Program-made: the position numbers and the translations under genes
Part shown: positions 21,346 through 33,500 of the stretch, in pieces
How the letters are laid out: every line of letters starts with the position of its first letter
Numbering within the stretch: position 1 is the stretch's first letter
Assembly (NCBI GenBank): GCA_022414725.1
Contig: CM039464.1
Span: 13,580,541-13,644,540 of the forward strand
Direction: 5' to 3'
Length of the DNA: 64,000 nt
From: Microglena sp. YARC
Taxonomy: Eukaryota; Chlorophyta; Chlorophyceae; Chlamydomonadales; Chlamydomonadaceae
The notes under the pieces: generated by a model
Databases searched by the model: none
What the model was told of the DNA's origin: nothing
The model's input: only the letters and a program-made list of their open reading frames with translations

Positions 21346-23985
21346 CTATGCGCCAGCCTCCAGGTGAGTCATGTACGATGAGAGCTGTGTCAAGTTTCTG
21401 AAGCCATCCTGTTCCACTTTAGGGGGGGGCGCGCGCACGACAGACAGCATGCCTGTCGTGGTGTCGTACTGCCAGCCGAGAGCAGTGCACACTGACAAGG
21501 CCTCGGCCTCGCTGACTCCGCAGATGGAGGCAACCTTGGTGGGCGACACTGTCGAGTATGAGATACCAATCAGCTCCACCAACTCTTGCCTGCAGATGTA
21601 GGGTTTGGGGTTGCAGGTTGAGGGTTTGGGGTTAAGGGTTGAGGGTTTTGCTGGGTAGTCAGTGTAACTGAGTTCTAGAGGTTGGGCAAGGTCGGCGACA
21701 CGGGGGAGTGGGAGATGAGGATCAGTGCTAACAATTCTTGCCTGCATATTAAGTTGCAGGGGTAGTTCGTGATACTGATTCTGAGAGGTCCACAAAGATA
21801 ATCCCAAGCCAAGCCATCCCATATCAAGCACCCTCCACCCAACTTAACTCCCTCTACCACTCCAACTCAACCAAGGTTACAAGCACCTTCAAGACAAGTC
21901 GACCTCCTCTACCCCACCCAGCCCACCCCAACCCACCTTGTCTTGACTGAGATAGCCTGAACCAGGGGCGCAAGCATGGGGCTCCACTGGTGTGCCTGCA
22001 GGGCCTGCCACATCCCAGCATAGTTGCGGTTCCAGCAGAACTGCAGCAACTTGAAAGTTGCCTCCAGCTCAGCGTTGTCCCGCTTGGCCACATGGGGGAT
22101 ACGCTTCCACAGGAACTGGCGTCAGCGCTATGGTGAGGGGAGGGAGGGAGAAAGGGAGGGGGGGGGGGTCAGTGGGTGGTGGAGGAGGGAGGGGGGGGGG
22201 AGATAGGGGAGGAGGGAGGGGGGGAGGGAGGAGGGAAGGGAGGGGGGAAGGGAGGGAATGAGGCATGTAGGTAGGAAGGGAGGTAGGTAGGATGGTGGGT
22301 GGGAGTGAGGGAGGAAAGGAGGGGGGTCAGTGGGTGATAGGGGTTCAAGTGTTGCCGCTGTCTGTGAGATTTATTTATAGCACCCAACAATCACAGATAG
22401 ACGTATTCATTGGTACACTTCTACAATAAAGCAACGATCACAGTCTACTCCTTCTGCAGCACTTACTCGTGTACTGTCAGGTAAAGTAGGAAAATCTCAG
22501 AAAAGGAGGGAGGGAAGGGGGGGAGGGAGGGGGGTCAATGGGTGAAGGGGGAGGAAAGGAGGGAGGGGGGCAAGGAGGAGGGGAGGGAGGTGGGAATGCA
22601 GGCAGGCAAGCAAAAGGCAGACAGGCAAAAGACAAGCAGGCTGGCAATAAGAGGCAGGCCGGCAAAAGGTAGACAGACAGGCAGGCAAAAGACAGGCAGG
22701 CTGGAAAAAGGTAGGCAGACAGGCAATAAGCAAGCAGGCAAAAGATAGGCAGGCTGGCAAAAGACAGGAAGACAAAAGGCAGGAAGACAAAAGACAAGCA
22801 GGCCATAAGCAGGCAGGCAAGGAAAAGGCAGACAGACAGGCAGGCTGGCAAAAGGCAGGCAGGCAATTAGCAGGCAGGCAGGCAGGCAGGAGAGACTGGG
22901 ACAGCGAGCAAGTTACTTACAAGTTCTTGTTGTATATGTGGCCCAGCAGATGCAAGGAGTGGGGCCACTCCACTAGGACGTTATGGTTGGGGGACTGCGC
23001 AGGGGTGGAGAGGGCGGCAGGGAGTCAGGGAAAGGGTACATAGCAATAGGGAGAGGCAAGGAGGCAAAGAACAGCAGGCTATCGTTGGGGGGACGTGGAG
23101 TTAGGAGATGGTACAGAGAGTCAGGGAGAGGTGCGAGGCAAGGGACAGCAGGTTATGGTCGGTGGACTGTGCAGTTGGGAGAGGGCGGCATAGGGCACAG
23201 ATTGCTATAGTTGGGGGACTGTGCAGTGGGGAGAGGGTATACAGGTGACAGGGTTCCAAGTTCAGCTTCTAGCCAGCTCCCAGTTTACAAGGCTGCCAAG
23301 TTCAGCTTCTAGCCAGCTCCCAAAGTCCGTCAAAGGGTGGAGCCCCCTCCCCCCCCCCCCCCCCCCCCACACACACACAGAGGACCTGTGCCACGTGTTT
23401 GCATTGCGGCTAGCGATCGAAGCAGCCTGCGAGGCCAGAGAACCGTAGCAGAAAGATGCGGAGGGGAAGAGTGCAGCCCCGCAGTCATGCCAGGAGGAAA
23501 AGCGATGCATGCGGGGGGTGATCTACAGAGGCTGCGAAACTCGGGACCAGAATACATGTGTGCGAATTCAGCTGGGACTCGAACAATGAGGACTGCGAGG
23601 TCTTCGAGGAAACGTGGACCAAGAGCAGTGCGTCGATGCGACATATATGGGGGGGTGGGGTGTGGTGGGGTGGGCTGCTGGTGTGTGTGTGTGTGTGGGG
23701 GGGGGAAGACCTAGACCTGACTGGGCATGCAAGCCGACTAAGCAAGGACGAGCGAAGCAGCGAAGGCGTTCCTAACTGAGAATTATCCCTCGTTTCCGTG
23801 GGCATACCAACGAAGACGGAGAGCAGCCCCAAGTTGGATGGCCAACATGCACGTAATGGACAATTCGACTTCTTCTATCATATAATGCGTACCTCTAGCT
23901 CTTGAGCATCCAGTATCTTGGCGACTAGTTCGAACTGGCACTCCTTGAGAGCACACGAGACGGCCTCGAGCGCCGTCTCAGCCAT
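21346..23985 (-). CDS. CSN8: COP9 signalosome subunit 8
   Basis: CSN8 is a scaffold subunit of the COP9 signalosome, which removes NEDD8 from cullin ubiquitin ligases. Four exons on the minus strand: 23985-23893, 22994-22921, 22127-21937 and 21589-21346; total about 200 aa, close to the usual length. Family landmarks in order are an N-terminal helix (ALEAVSCALKECQFELVAKI), WPHSLHLLGHIYN in exon 2, FLWKRIPHVAKRDNAELEAT and AGMWQALQAHQWSP in exon 3, and ISYSTVSPTKVASICGVSEA then LGWQYDTTTGML in exon 4. The last stretch is the typical CSN8/PSD8/EIF3K-fold C-terminal part. One base is missing at about 22112: the acceptor at 22128 leads to ADA, then a frame slip before FLWKR. I read this as a consensus error, because everything downstream is intact. 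The gene is divergent from alpha-CA2 across 521 bp. Confidence 0.88.
21660..21790 (-). repeat. Diverged copy of CSN8 exon 4 start
   Basis: In intron 3, about 150 bp before exon 4, the minus strand reads ATATGCAGGCAAGAATTGTT onward, encoding CRQELLALILISHSPVSP. The true exon starts CRQELVELIGISYSTVSPTK. The acceptor (TGCAG) is copied together with the exon edge. Confidence 0.85.
22130..22920. repeat. Purine-rich and CAGG-rich simple repeats in CSN8 intron 2
   Basis: About 22130-22345 and 22500-22600 are GGGA-type purine runs. About 22600-22900 repeats GGCAGGCAAAAGACAGGCAG with variants. The long ORFs these give are by-products of composition. Confidence 0.8.
22995..23245 (-). repeat. Three copies of CSN8 exon 2 start with acceptor
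   Basis: Copies of the acceptor and first codons of exon 2 (minus strand GCACAGTCCCCCAAC-like) lie near 23075-23105, 23150-23185 and 23205-23240, upstream of the true start at 22994. Each is followed on the plus strand by GGGGAGAGGG-type sequence, as at the real acceptor. Confidence 0.75.
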
Positions 23986-24506
23986 GACGATCGGCGAGTT
24001 GCGAGAATTAGCCGCTAGCTCCTTTTCGTGTCGCTGGGGGAACGTGGAGTGCGATGAATGCAGAATTAGTGAGCTAAGGGGTGGTCAATTGAAGGGTGGA
24101 GGAAGGCAGCGTTTGCTGTAAGTGTGTTGTTCCAGCAGTCCCACGCGCGCTGCTTTTATCTACAGGGGGGTCCAGGGAGAAGCTGTGTGGAAGGTGCCGA
24201 ACCCTGGCAAATCTCAGCCCCAGCTGTATTGCGGTGCAATTTAGATTTTGGATATTTGGATTATTGGACCTTCCCGGGGAATTCGGGACAATGAATACGT
24301 GGTAGGGTCATTTCGTGGCTGGGTGGTTGGGCGGTCGGAAATTCGGGGTGGTAGTAGACCCTCCCTGCCCTCCAATCACGGGAGGCCTAAGAAGCATCAG
24401 CTACAATCGGATTGTCATAATTCCACTACGAGACAACGCTCGCAGCAGATTTTCATCTGACCTGCTGGTTTACCGCTTCGGAACTACTATATAATAGTAG
24501 TAGAAT
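23986..24506. promoter_or_regulatory. 521-bp divergent promoter between CSN8 and alpha-CA2
   Basis: The start codons at 23985 (minus) and 24507 (plus) face away from each other. The gap is not rich in repeats. No specific factor site is recognised. Confidence 0.45.
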
Positions 24507-27500
24507 ATGCTCGCGTCAAAAGTTTTGGCCTCTAGGCCCCCCTCCGGTTCGAAGCACATCGCTCGATCCTCAGCTGCGCCATCCGCGGAGCGAGTGCATG
24601 CTGCTGCACAGAAGGTACGAGCAATGCTTATCCAGTCTGTTGCCCCTGTTGGATATTTTGTGCGATTTGAGTGGTTGGAACAGATTGGGTAAGAGTAGGA
24701 GCTCACGGCAAGCTTCTAGATGCCGATGCAGTCAACTCGATCATCGCATAATCACCAATGCATCATTCCCTTCAGCGCGATCAGCGCGTGTAATTGATGC
24801 GCAGCAGTGACAATAACAACACCGTCCAAGTCGAACCATGCTCCTCCCACCAAGACACACTGACCTCTACCACCGCCCAACCTCCTCCCACCAGCATGGG
24901 CCGAAAATTCCCATCCCACCCATCCAAAGCTACTACGGTACAGGCTAAACACATACCACTTCCCCCTGCTGCTCGTCCGCTCCCTCACCACCCGCGGGTT
25001 CATTCCCTCGGGAATTCCGCTCACCCCACTCGCTCACGACCTGCCACTAGGCCAACACCGCCACTTGTCACTCATACACAGGCAGAGCTAGAGGGAGGGA
25101 GAGGGGTAGTTGATTCCATGGTCTTTGAGCCTTCATGCTGCTCACCGTCTGCGGGCGGAGTAAACATGGGCAGTGTAATCACTGAACGTCACACCACACT
25201 CATTGAGTATAGAACGCAATCCCTCCCACAGCCCGCACATAGGATTCGTCAAATCCGGCCATGCATGTACCTGCGCCCTGCGCCTTACCTACGCGTGCGA
25301 ATGATCCACCGCCCCGATGCCCTGTCCCTCTCGACCTGCATCGATCAGCTCGCGCGTTTGCCCGGACCCCTCGCAAGGACCCCCACTGGATCTACCGTCC
25401 ACCACCATGCGGTGACCTACCCCTCCCACCAGTGCACCTGGTCCGAGACCGGGCGCGCATGTATGTGGACAGCCCAATCCCCGAACCTCTAACCTACAAG
25501 TTCCGACATGCGGGGCATGATTCAACGATGCACACATCCCGCTCTACTCCCCCTCCTTCGCCCCCCCCCCCCCCCCCCCCCTCCCCCCCCCGCCCCCCCA
25601 CACACACACACACCACCACCACACACACACACACACTCCCCCACCCACCCAGCCATACTCCCCCCTCCCTCCTCATCCTCTACTCCCCTCCGCCGCATGC
25701 CTGTCTCTTGTGCAGGGGTCCAAAGATGATCCCCCCCCCCCCCCCCCTCTCTCACTCACTCACTTCATCCTCCCTCACCTCATCCTCTACTCCCCTCCGC
25801 AGGCCTTTCTCTTGGGCAGGGGTCCGCCGATGAATCCTCCCCCCCCCCCCCTTTCCCCTCTCATCCCCATCATCCCTCACCTCTTACCCACCACACCACC
25901 ACCACACACACACACACACACTCCCTCCCTCCTCCCTCCCCTCATCCTCTACTCCCCTCCGCAGGCCTCTATTTTGTGCAGGGTTTTTTAACCGATGATT
26001 CCCCCCCCCCCCCCCCCTCCCTCTCCCTCATCCTCTACTCCTCTCCGCAGGCCTCTCTTTTGTGCAGGGGTCAACCAATGATTCCCCAACCACACCACAC
26101 ACCACACACACACACTCCGTCCCTCACCTCCTCCTCCCCACCCACCTCCTCCTCAGCTCCCCTCCGCAGGCCTTTTCTCTTGTGCAGAGGTCCACCAAAT
26201 GGATCCCCCCCCCCCCCCCCTCTTTTAGCCATGCTCTCCCCCTCTCATCCTCCTCCCCACCCCACCTACACCCTCCCTCACCCTCACACTCACCTCCTCC
26301 GCAGGCCTCTCTTTTTTTGCAGGGCGTCCACCAATGACCCACCCCCCCCCCCCCCCTTCCCCCACACCACACACACACATCCTCTGCTGCCCCCTCTCCG
26401 CAGGCCTCTAATTCCTTTTCGTGCAAGGGTCACCAATGATCCCCCCACACCACACCACAACTCACCCTCCCTCCCTCTCCTCAATCCTCTCTCATCCCCT
26501 CCCGCAGGCCTCTCTCTTGTGCAAGGCGTTCCACCAATGATTCCCACCAACACACGCACACATACACCCTCCCTCTCCTCAATACCTCCCTCAACCCATC
26601 CGCAGGGCCTTTTCTCTTGTGCAAGGGTCCAACGATGATTCCTTCCCCCCCTTCCCCTTCCCAACTCCCCCTCATCCTCATCCTCACCCTCATCCCCCCC
26701 AATTGTTAGCCATGCTCTCCCCCCCCTCTTCCTCTCCCCCTACCACACCACACACCTCCTCCCTCTCCTCATCCTACTACTCCCCTCCGCAGGCCTCTCT
26801 CTTGCGCAGGGTTCCCACCGATAATACCCCCCCCCCCCCCTACACACACCACCTACACACACACCCACACCCATACCCAGACCTATCGGCACTAGAACAT
26901 ACACACACCCTCCTCCTCTCTCATCCTCTACTCTCCCTCCCGCAGGCTTCTCTCTTGTCAAGGGTTCACGATGATTTCCCCCCCCCGACCGCACACCACC
27001 CCACGCGCCTTCCCCCACATACCCACCTACACATAGACACACACACACACATCCTCCCTCTCCTCATCCTCTACTCCCTCCGCAGGCCTTTTTCTTGCCG
27101 CAGGGTTCCACCGATGAATCCCCCCCCCCATCCACTCCCTACAAGCCACACACGTCATCACACTCACACCCTCCGTCCTCGTGCCTCCTCCTTCCTTACA
27201 CCCACTCGTCCTCTATCCACTTAGTGGATTCCTCCGCAGGCCTCTCTTTTGTGCAAGGTGTCCACGAAGTAATAACCAATGTCGCCCCCCCCTCCACACA
27301 CACACACCTCCCTCACCTCGTCCTCTACTCCCCTCCCGCAGGCTCGCTCTTGTGCGGGCATCCCTACACCGATGACCAAGCTGCCTCTGCCCCTGCTAGG
27401 TATTGCGATGCTGGCCCCTCCGCACCAGACAAGTCCCGCATCACTGATATTCTGAAGGCCGCCCCTGGTCAAACGCGTGGTCTGATGATGGCAGGAGCAG

Positions 27501-30500
27501 CTAGGCCATGTTTGGCTGTGCTTGCTGGCAGCGTATGGTGGCTGAGGCCAGGCGGCTGACTGGAAATACAGTGAGTTTGTTGTTGGAAGGGGCTGGTGGG
27601 TGGGTGAGTGAATATGTGGTGCGTGAGTGTTGGAAGGGGCTGGTGGGTGGTTGAGTGAATTTTATGGGGTGTGAGTGTTGGAAGGGGTTGGTGGGTGGGT
27701 GAGTGGATGTGTGGTGTGTGAGTGTTGGAAGGGGCTGGTGGGTGGGTGAGTGGATGTGTGGTGTGTGAGTGTTGGAAGGGGCTGGTGGGTGGGTGAGTGA
27801 ATCGTGTGGTGTGTGAGTGTTATAAAGGGGCTGGTGGTGGGTGAGGTGGAGTGAAAGGTTGTGTGGTGCGTGAGTGTTGGAAGGGGCTGGTGGGTGGGGT
27901 GAGTTGAGTGAATTGTGTGGTGTGTGGAGTGTTGAAAGGGGCTGGTGGGTGGGTGAGTGAATTGTGTGGTGCGTGAGTGTTGGAAGGGGCTGGTGGGTGG
28001 GTAAGTGAATCGTGTGGTAAGTGAATGTCGGAGGGGGCTAGTGCGTGGGTGAGTGATTGTGGTGCAAGAGTGTTTGAAGGGGCTGGTGGGTGGGTGATTG
28101 AATTGTGGTGTGTGGGTGTTGAAAGGGGCTGGTGGGTGGGTGAGTGAATTGTGGTGTGTGGGTGTTGAAAGGGGCTGGTGGGTGGGTGAGTGAATCGTGT
28201 GGTGTGTGAGTGTTGGAAAGGGCTGGTGGGTGGGTGAGTGAATTGTGGTGTGGTGGGTGTTGAAAGGGGCCTGGTGGGTGGGTGAATGAATCTGGTTCGT
28301 GTGTATCCAGCATGTTGCTTGTAACTGCGCCCACATCTGACTTGAATCCACACTTCTACCTTTCCTCTGACCAACCACCCACCACCCCACCCACCTGTAG
28401 CTGGCCCTGCTGGGTCCACAAGTGGCCACACCAATGTGTGGGCATTGGCAAGGCCCAGTCTCGTTAATGTCGTGCTGCAGCTTCAGTGTAATCCATCGAT
28501 TGCTTTGTAACTGCGCACCCAGTCTGACTTGAATCCTCATGTTCTATCCTTTCCTCTGACCCGCCCACCCACGACCACCACCACCCCTTATACCACCACC
28601 ACCCAGTAGCTGGGGCCCTGCTGGGTTTCCACCAAGTGCTACCATGTGACTATTGGCATTGGCAAGGCCAGTCCCGCCAATGTGATGCTGCAAGCCCAGT
28701 GCTATCTCGAAGTTGCATGTAAGCGCACACATCTGACTTGAAATGGACTTAATTCACCTTTCCTCTGACCACCACCACTCCCGTAGCTGGCCCTGCTTGG
28801 TCCCACCAATGGGCCTGCTGGTGTGGCGGCTTTGGCGAGGCCCAGTCCCCGTCAACATGGTATGCCTTTCCTCTGCCCCCCTCCCCCCGCCCCCCCACAA
28901 ACACCACACCACCACCACTCGCCCCTTGAAGCTGGCCCTGCTCTGGTCCCACAAATGGCCTGCCGTGTGCGGCAATTGCGAGGCCACTCCCCCGTCAACG
29001 AGGTGCTGCAGCCCAGCGTACTACCAAGTTTGCATGTAACGCGGCACAACATCTGACTTGAATCTATACTTCTGCCTTTCCTCTGACCCCCCCCCCCCCC
29101 CCCTCCCCCCCCGTAGCTGGCCCTGCTGGTCCACCAAATGGCCTGCTGTGTGCGGCATTGGGGAGGCCCAGTCCCCCGTCAATGTTGTGCTGCAGCCCAG
29201 CGTGTCCACCAAGGGAAACTTCTGTGGGCCAAAATAGAATTCACATACGGCGTACGAGAACGTCGACATCTTGAACACTGGCCATGGGACAATGCAGGTT
29301 GGTGCTGTTGGTGGGGGCGGGGGGCCATGGGACAAAGCAGGTGGGTGCTGTTGGTGGGGGCGGGGGGCATGGGACAATGCAGGTGGGTGTGTTGGTGGGG
29401 GCGGGGGGCCATGGGACAATGCAGGTGGGTGGCTGTTGGTGGGGGCGGGGGGCCATGGGACAATGCAGGTGGGTGCTGTTGTTGGGGGCGGGGGGCATGG
29501 GCAATGCGGGTGGGGCTGTTGGTGGGGCAGGGGGGGCCAATGGGACAATGCAGGTGGGTGCTGTTGTGGGGGCGGGGGGCCATGGGACAATGCAGGTGTG
29601 TGCTGTAGGTGGGGGTTGGGGGCCATGGGACAATGCAGGTGGGGGCTGTTGGTGGGGGTTGGGGGCATGGGACAATGCAGGTGGGGGCCTGTTGGTGGGG
29701 GCGGAGGGGGCATGGGACAAAAACAGGTGTGTGCTGTAGGTGGGTGTGTAGGTGTGTGGTGTAGTGTGGTGGGTGGTGGGGGTGGGGGGGCATGAGACAG
29801 TGAGGTGTGTTGTGTAGGTGGGGGTGCAGGTGGGTGGGGTGGGTGGTCAGGCAGGCCCCCCCCCTTTCCCACCGACGAGGTGCCTGCCTACCAGGAGGCG
29901 TGTGACAACCGGGTATTTTGTTTTCCGCTAATCGTAGCGATCGCTATGTGACAGGCCGCAGTTTGACCCCGTTTCAGCAAAGTTTTTTTTATCGCTGTAA
30001 ACAACTATAAACAGCTATAAAAGCTACAGCTGTTTACAGCTATAAAAAAGAAGAAGCTGTAGCTGTTTATCGCTGTAAAGCTTTAACAACAGCTTCAGCT
30101 GTAAACAGCTATGTAAAAAGAAGAAAACAGTTGGTCGGCTCCCTTAGGGGGACAGACCTATGCGATACTTCCGTGATATTGCTGTAAACAGCAATAAACA
30201 GCTATACAAAAGAAGAAAACAGTTTTTTCTGTGCCCTAAATGGCCGCAACAAGCTATGAAAAGGTATAGAATGCAACTGAAACGCTGTCCCTGGAGGAGC
30301 TAGAAGTCCCTCAGTGCCTTAAAAGGCTACAAAAAAGCTACCAGTAAGAGAAAGCACTGAAACGTTGTCCAGGAGGAGGCCTAGAACCATAAAGCTAGGA
30401 AACCCCCACTTCCAGATTTGAAAAAAATCACTGTGTGATGACGGCTGTGCATGATTTCATTGATGGAAACCACCTCGGATGATTTCGAATTTTTGAAATC

Positions 30501-33500
30501 TTGACTTTGTTTTTAATTTAAATTCTTTGTAATTTGTTGTATGACCAGGTGAACTTCAAGACAGGCAAATCCCGCCGCCTCACCCCCCACACACACACAC
30601 TTCCCCCTGCTCATCCCCACCATGATTGTGTACTTGTTTTGACAGGTAACTTCAAAGACGGGCAACAAGGCGTACATCCTGCCCGCTCATCCCCCCACAC
30701 ACACACTTCCCCTGCTCATCCCCACCAATGATTGTGTAACTTGTTTGACAGGTAACTTCAAGACGGGCAACAAGGCGTACATCCCCGCCTCACCCCCCCC
30801 CCCCCCACTTCCCTGCTCAATCCCACCAATGATTGTGTAACTTGTTTGACAGGTAACCTTCAAGATGGGCAACAAGGCGTACGTCCCGCCCCGCCTCATC
30901 CCCACCAGTGAGGTGTCTTCCGACCAGGGGGCGTCCGATGACAGTCGTATGGAAACCACTTTCAATTATTGTGAAATTTTGAAATTTGATATTTGTTTGA
31001 ATTCCATTATGGCAGGTGAACTTCAAGACGGGCAACAAGGCGTACATCCACCCCGTCTCATCCCCACCCAGCGAGGTGTCTGCTACCAGGAGGCGTCAGA
31101 TGATGGCTTCGTCTGGCGGAGACTGCTTTGCCCCCTCCACTCCCTTCAACTTGGACTCGATCATCAATACCACTTCACACCCCTAGCGAGCACACACTGG
31201 GATGGAAACCAATACGTGATGGAGGCTACACTGGTGGCATAGAAACAGGACACGGGTGAGCCCCCCCCCCCGCCCCCCCTCCACAACACACACACGCAAT
31301 ACCACTTCCAACCTAGCGAGCACATCACTGGATGGAAACGAATACGTGATGGAGGTACACCTGGTGCATCGAAACAAGGACACAGGTGAGCCCCCCCCCC
31401 CCCACACACACACACACACACGCAAATATCCACGTCCACCCCGAGCGAGCACACCTGGATGGAAACCAATATGTGATGGAGGCACACCTGGTGCATCGTA
31501 GCAAGGGCACAGGTGAGCTTCTCCCCATCCCTCCCCCCCCCCACACACACATAACCCCCCAGCTCCCCCATTCACAACAGACATAACCGCCCAGCTTCAC
31601 CCCACCCATCACCTACATCACCCCCACCCAGCTTCCACCCCGCCCACCCACCCCACAAGGAACAGGTGAGCTTACACCTTTGAATGGTATTTACACGTGC
31701 ATGATAATCCACCATTTATCTCCTTTTCTTCTCCCTCTCCCCCCCTCCCCCCCCCTCTCCTCACCCTCCCTTCCTCCTCCATTCTCTCCCTACATCCTCA
31801 CATCTCTCTCCTCACCCCTCTCCTCTCCCCTCTCCCCTCTCACCCCTCCTCACCTCTCCCCTCCTCACCCCTCCTTCCTCTCCTCCCACATCTCCCCTCT
31901 CACTCCTCACCCCTCCCTCCCCTCATACTCCCCTTCTCACCCCTCCTCCCTCTCCCTCCTCCCTTTTCCCCTCTTCCCCTCCCTCTCCCTCTCTCACCCT
32001 TCCCCTCTCCCTCTTCCCTCTCCCTCTTTACTCCTCCACCTCCTAGCCTCCCCCCCCCCCCCCCCCCCCCTCTCACCCTTTTCAGTCCTGAAGTATTAAC
32101 CGTTAGGGTTGCTTCTGCTTTACACAACCCCCCACACCCACCCCCACCCATATCGCCATTGACTGCGCATGATCTCTCTCCCCTTCTCTTTCACATTGGA
32201 GGGCCCCACCCCCCAACCCTTGTCTGCAGGTTGGCCCTAAAGAATGCCAACCCAACCCCTCACTCCAACCCAACCCACCCCCCCTCACTCCACCACGCTG
32301 ATGCTGTGACCATAACCAACCCCCTCACTCTAACTGCCAACCAAGCCCCACACTCCAACCCAACCTCTCCCAACCACTCAAACCCGAAAACCCGACCCAC
32401 CCACCCCCACCCCACACACACACTCCTTAGGTGGCCTGGCCGCAATAGCCGTGCTCGTGGATCCTGGAGGGCCCACCCCCAATCCTTGCTAACATGTTGG
32501 CCTAGAGAAGGCCAACACAACCCCCCTCACTTCCAACCCAACCCAAACTCCCCACTGTCCAACCCAAACCCTCACGCCCCCCCCCTCACCCCCACACCGC
32601 CAAAACCCCCCCTCTCCTAGGTGGACTGGCCGTGATAGCCGTGCTCATGGAGCTGAGGGCCCACCCCCAACCCTTGCCTGCGGTTGGCCTAGAGAATGCC
32701 CCTGTTGAGGAAGGAAAGCCCCGACCCTCTACCAAGTAGGTTACGCCTTGGGTGTGTGTGTTTGGTGGTGGTGGTGGGGTAGGTGCTCGTGTTGTGGGCA
32801 GGGGGTGGGGGTGGGTTGCTTTGTGTTGTGTGACCCGCTAGAGATGCCACTGCTAAGGAAGGAAGGCCCCGACCCTCTAACAAGTAGGTTCCGCCTTGTG
32901 TGTGGGAGTGGGGGGTGAAAGGGTCAGCGTTGGCGAGTCGGTGGTGTGGGTTGCCTGTGTGAAATGCCCTAGAGAATGCCCTGTTCCAAGGGAGGGAATG
33001 CCTCGGGTGGTGGTCTGCACTGTCTGTTTTCAAGGTGGCCAAGATCTTGTTCAGGGCGTTTGCTTAGTCATTTTCAGCGCAGTCATTGCCGGTGCACATG
33101 CGGTTTGGCCAGTAACAAACCTTCAATGGTTCATGGGTGGTTCCCACTTGCTACTGTACACTACAGTACACTAAGGTACACTACAGTACACCTCACTACA
33201 CTGCAGTACACAACTGCTCGCCTCACTACAGTACCCTACAGTACACCTCACTACAGTACACTACAGTACACTACATGGAACAGATGGACGGGGGTCCCAT
33301 ACTACACTCCCTAATCGGTCACCACAATTCCCCCGTTGGTCACACTACAGGACACCTCACTACAGGACAGTACAGTACACCTCACTATAGTACACAACAT
33401 GGAACAGATGTTCCCGTACTACACAGAGACTTTCCCTAATCGGTCACCAAGTTTCCCCCATTGGTCTCACTACAGTACACCTCACTACAGTACACCTCAC

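Noticed and set aside
22130..22870. Leu/Pro/Ser-rich minus-strand ORFs that look like membrane proteins
   Set aside because: They come from GGGA and CAGG simple repeats inside a CSN8 intron.
27662..28540. Long minus-strand ORF (about 290 codons) of His/Pro/Thr repeats
   Set aside because: It is the translation of a 55-bp minisatellite whose three frames all stay open; there are no splice or start signals and the composition is purely repeat-driven.
29021..29872. Minus-strand ORF of 283 codons rich in Pro and His
   Set aside because: It is antisense to the exon-3 edge array of alpha-CA2 and explained fully by the GGTGGGGGCGGGG repeat.
31690..32620. Plus-strand Pro/Ser/Leu ORF of about 300 codons
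   Set aside because: It lies on a polypyrimidine tract and exon-5 edge copies inside the alpha-CA2 intron.
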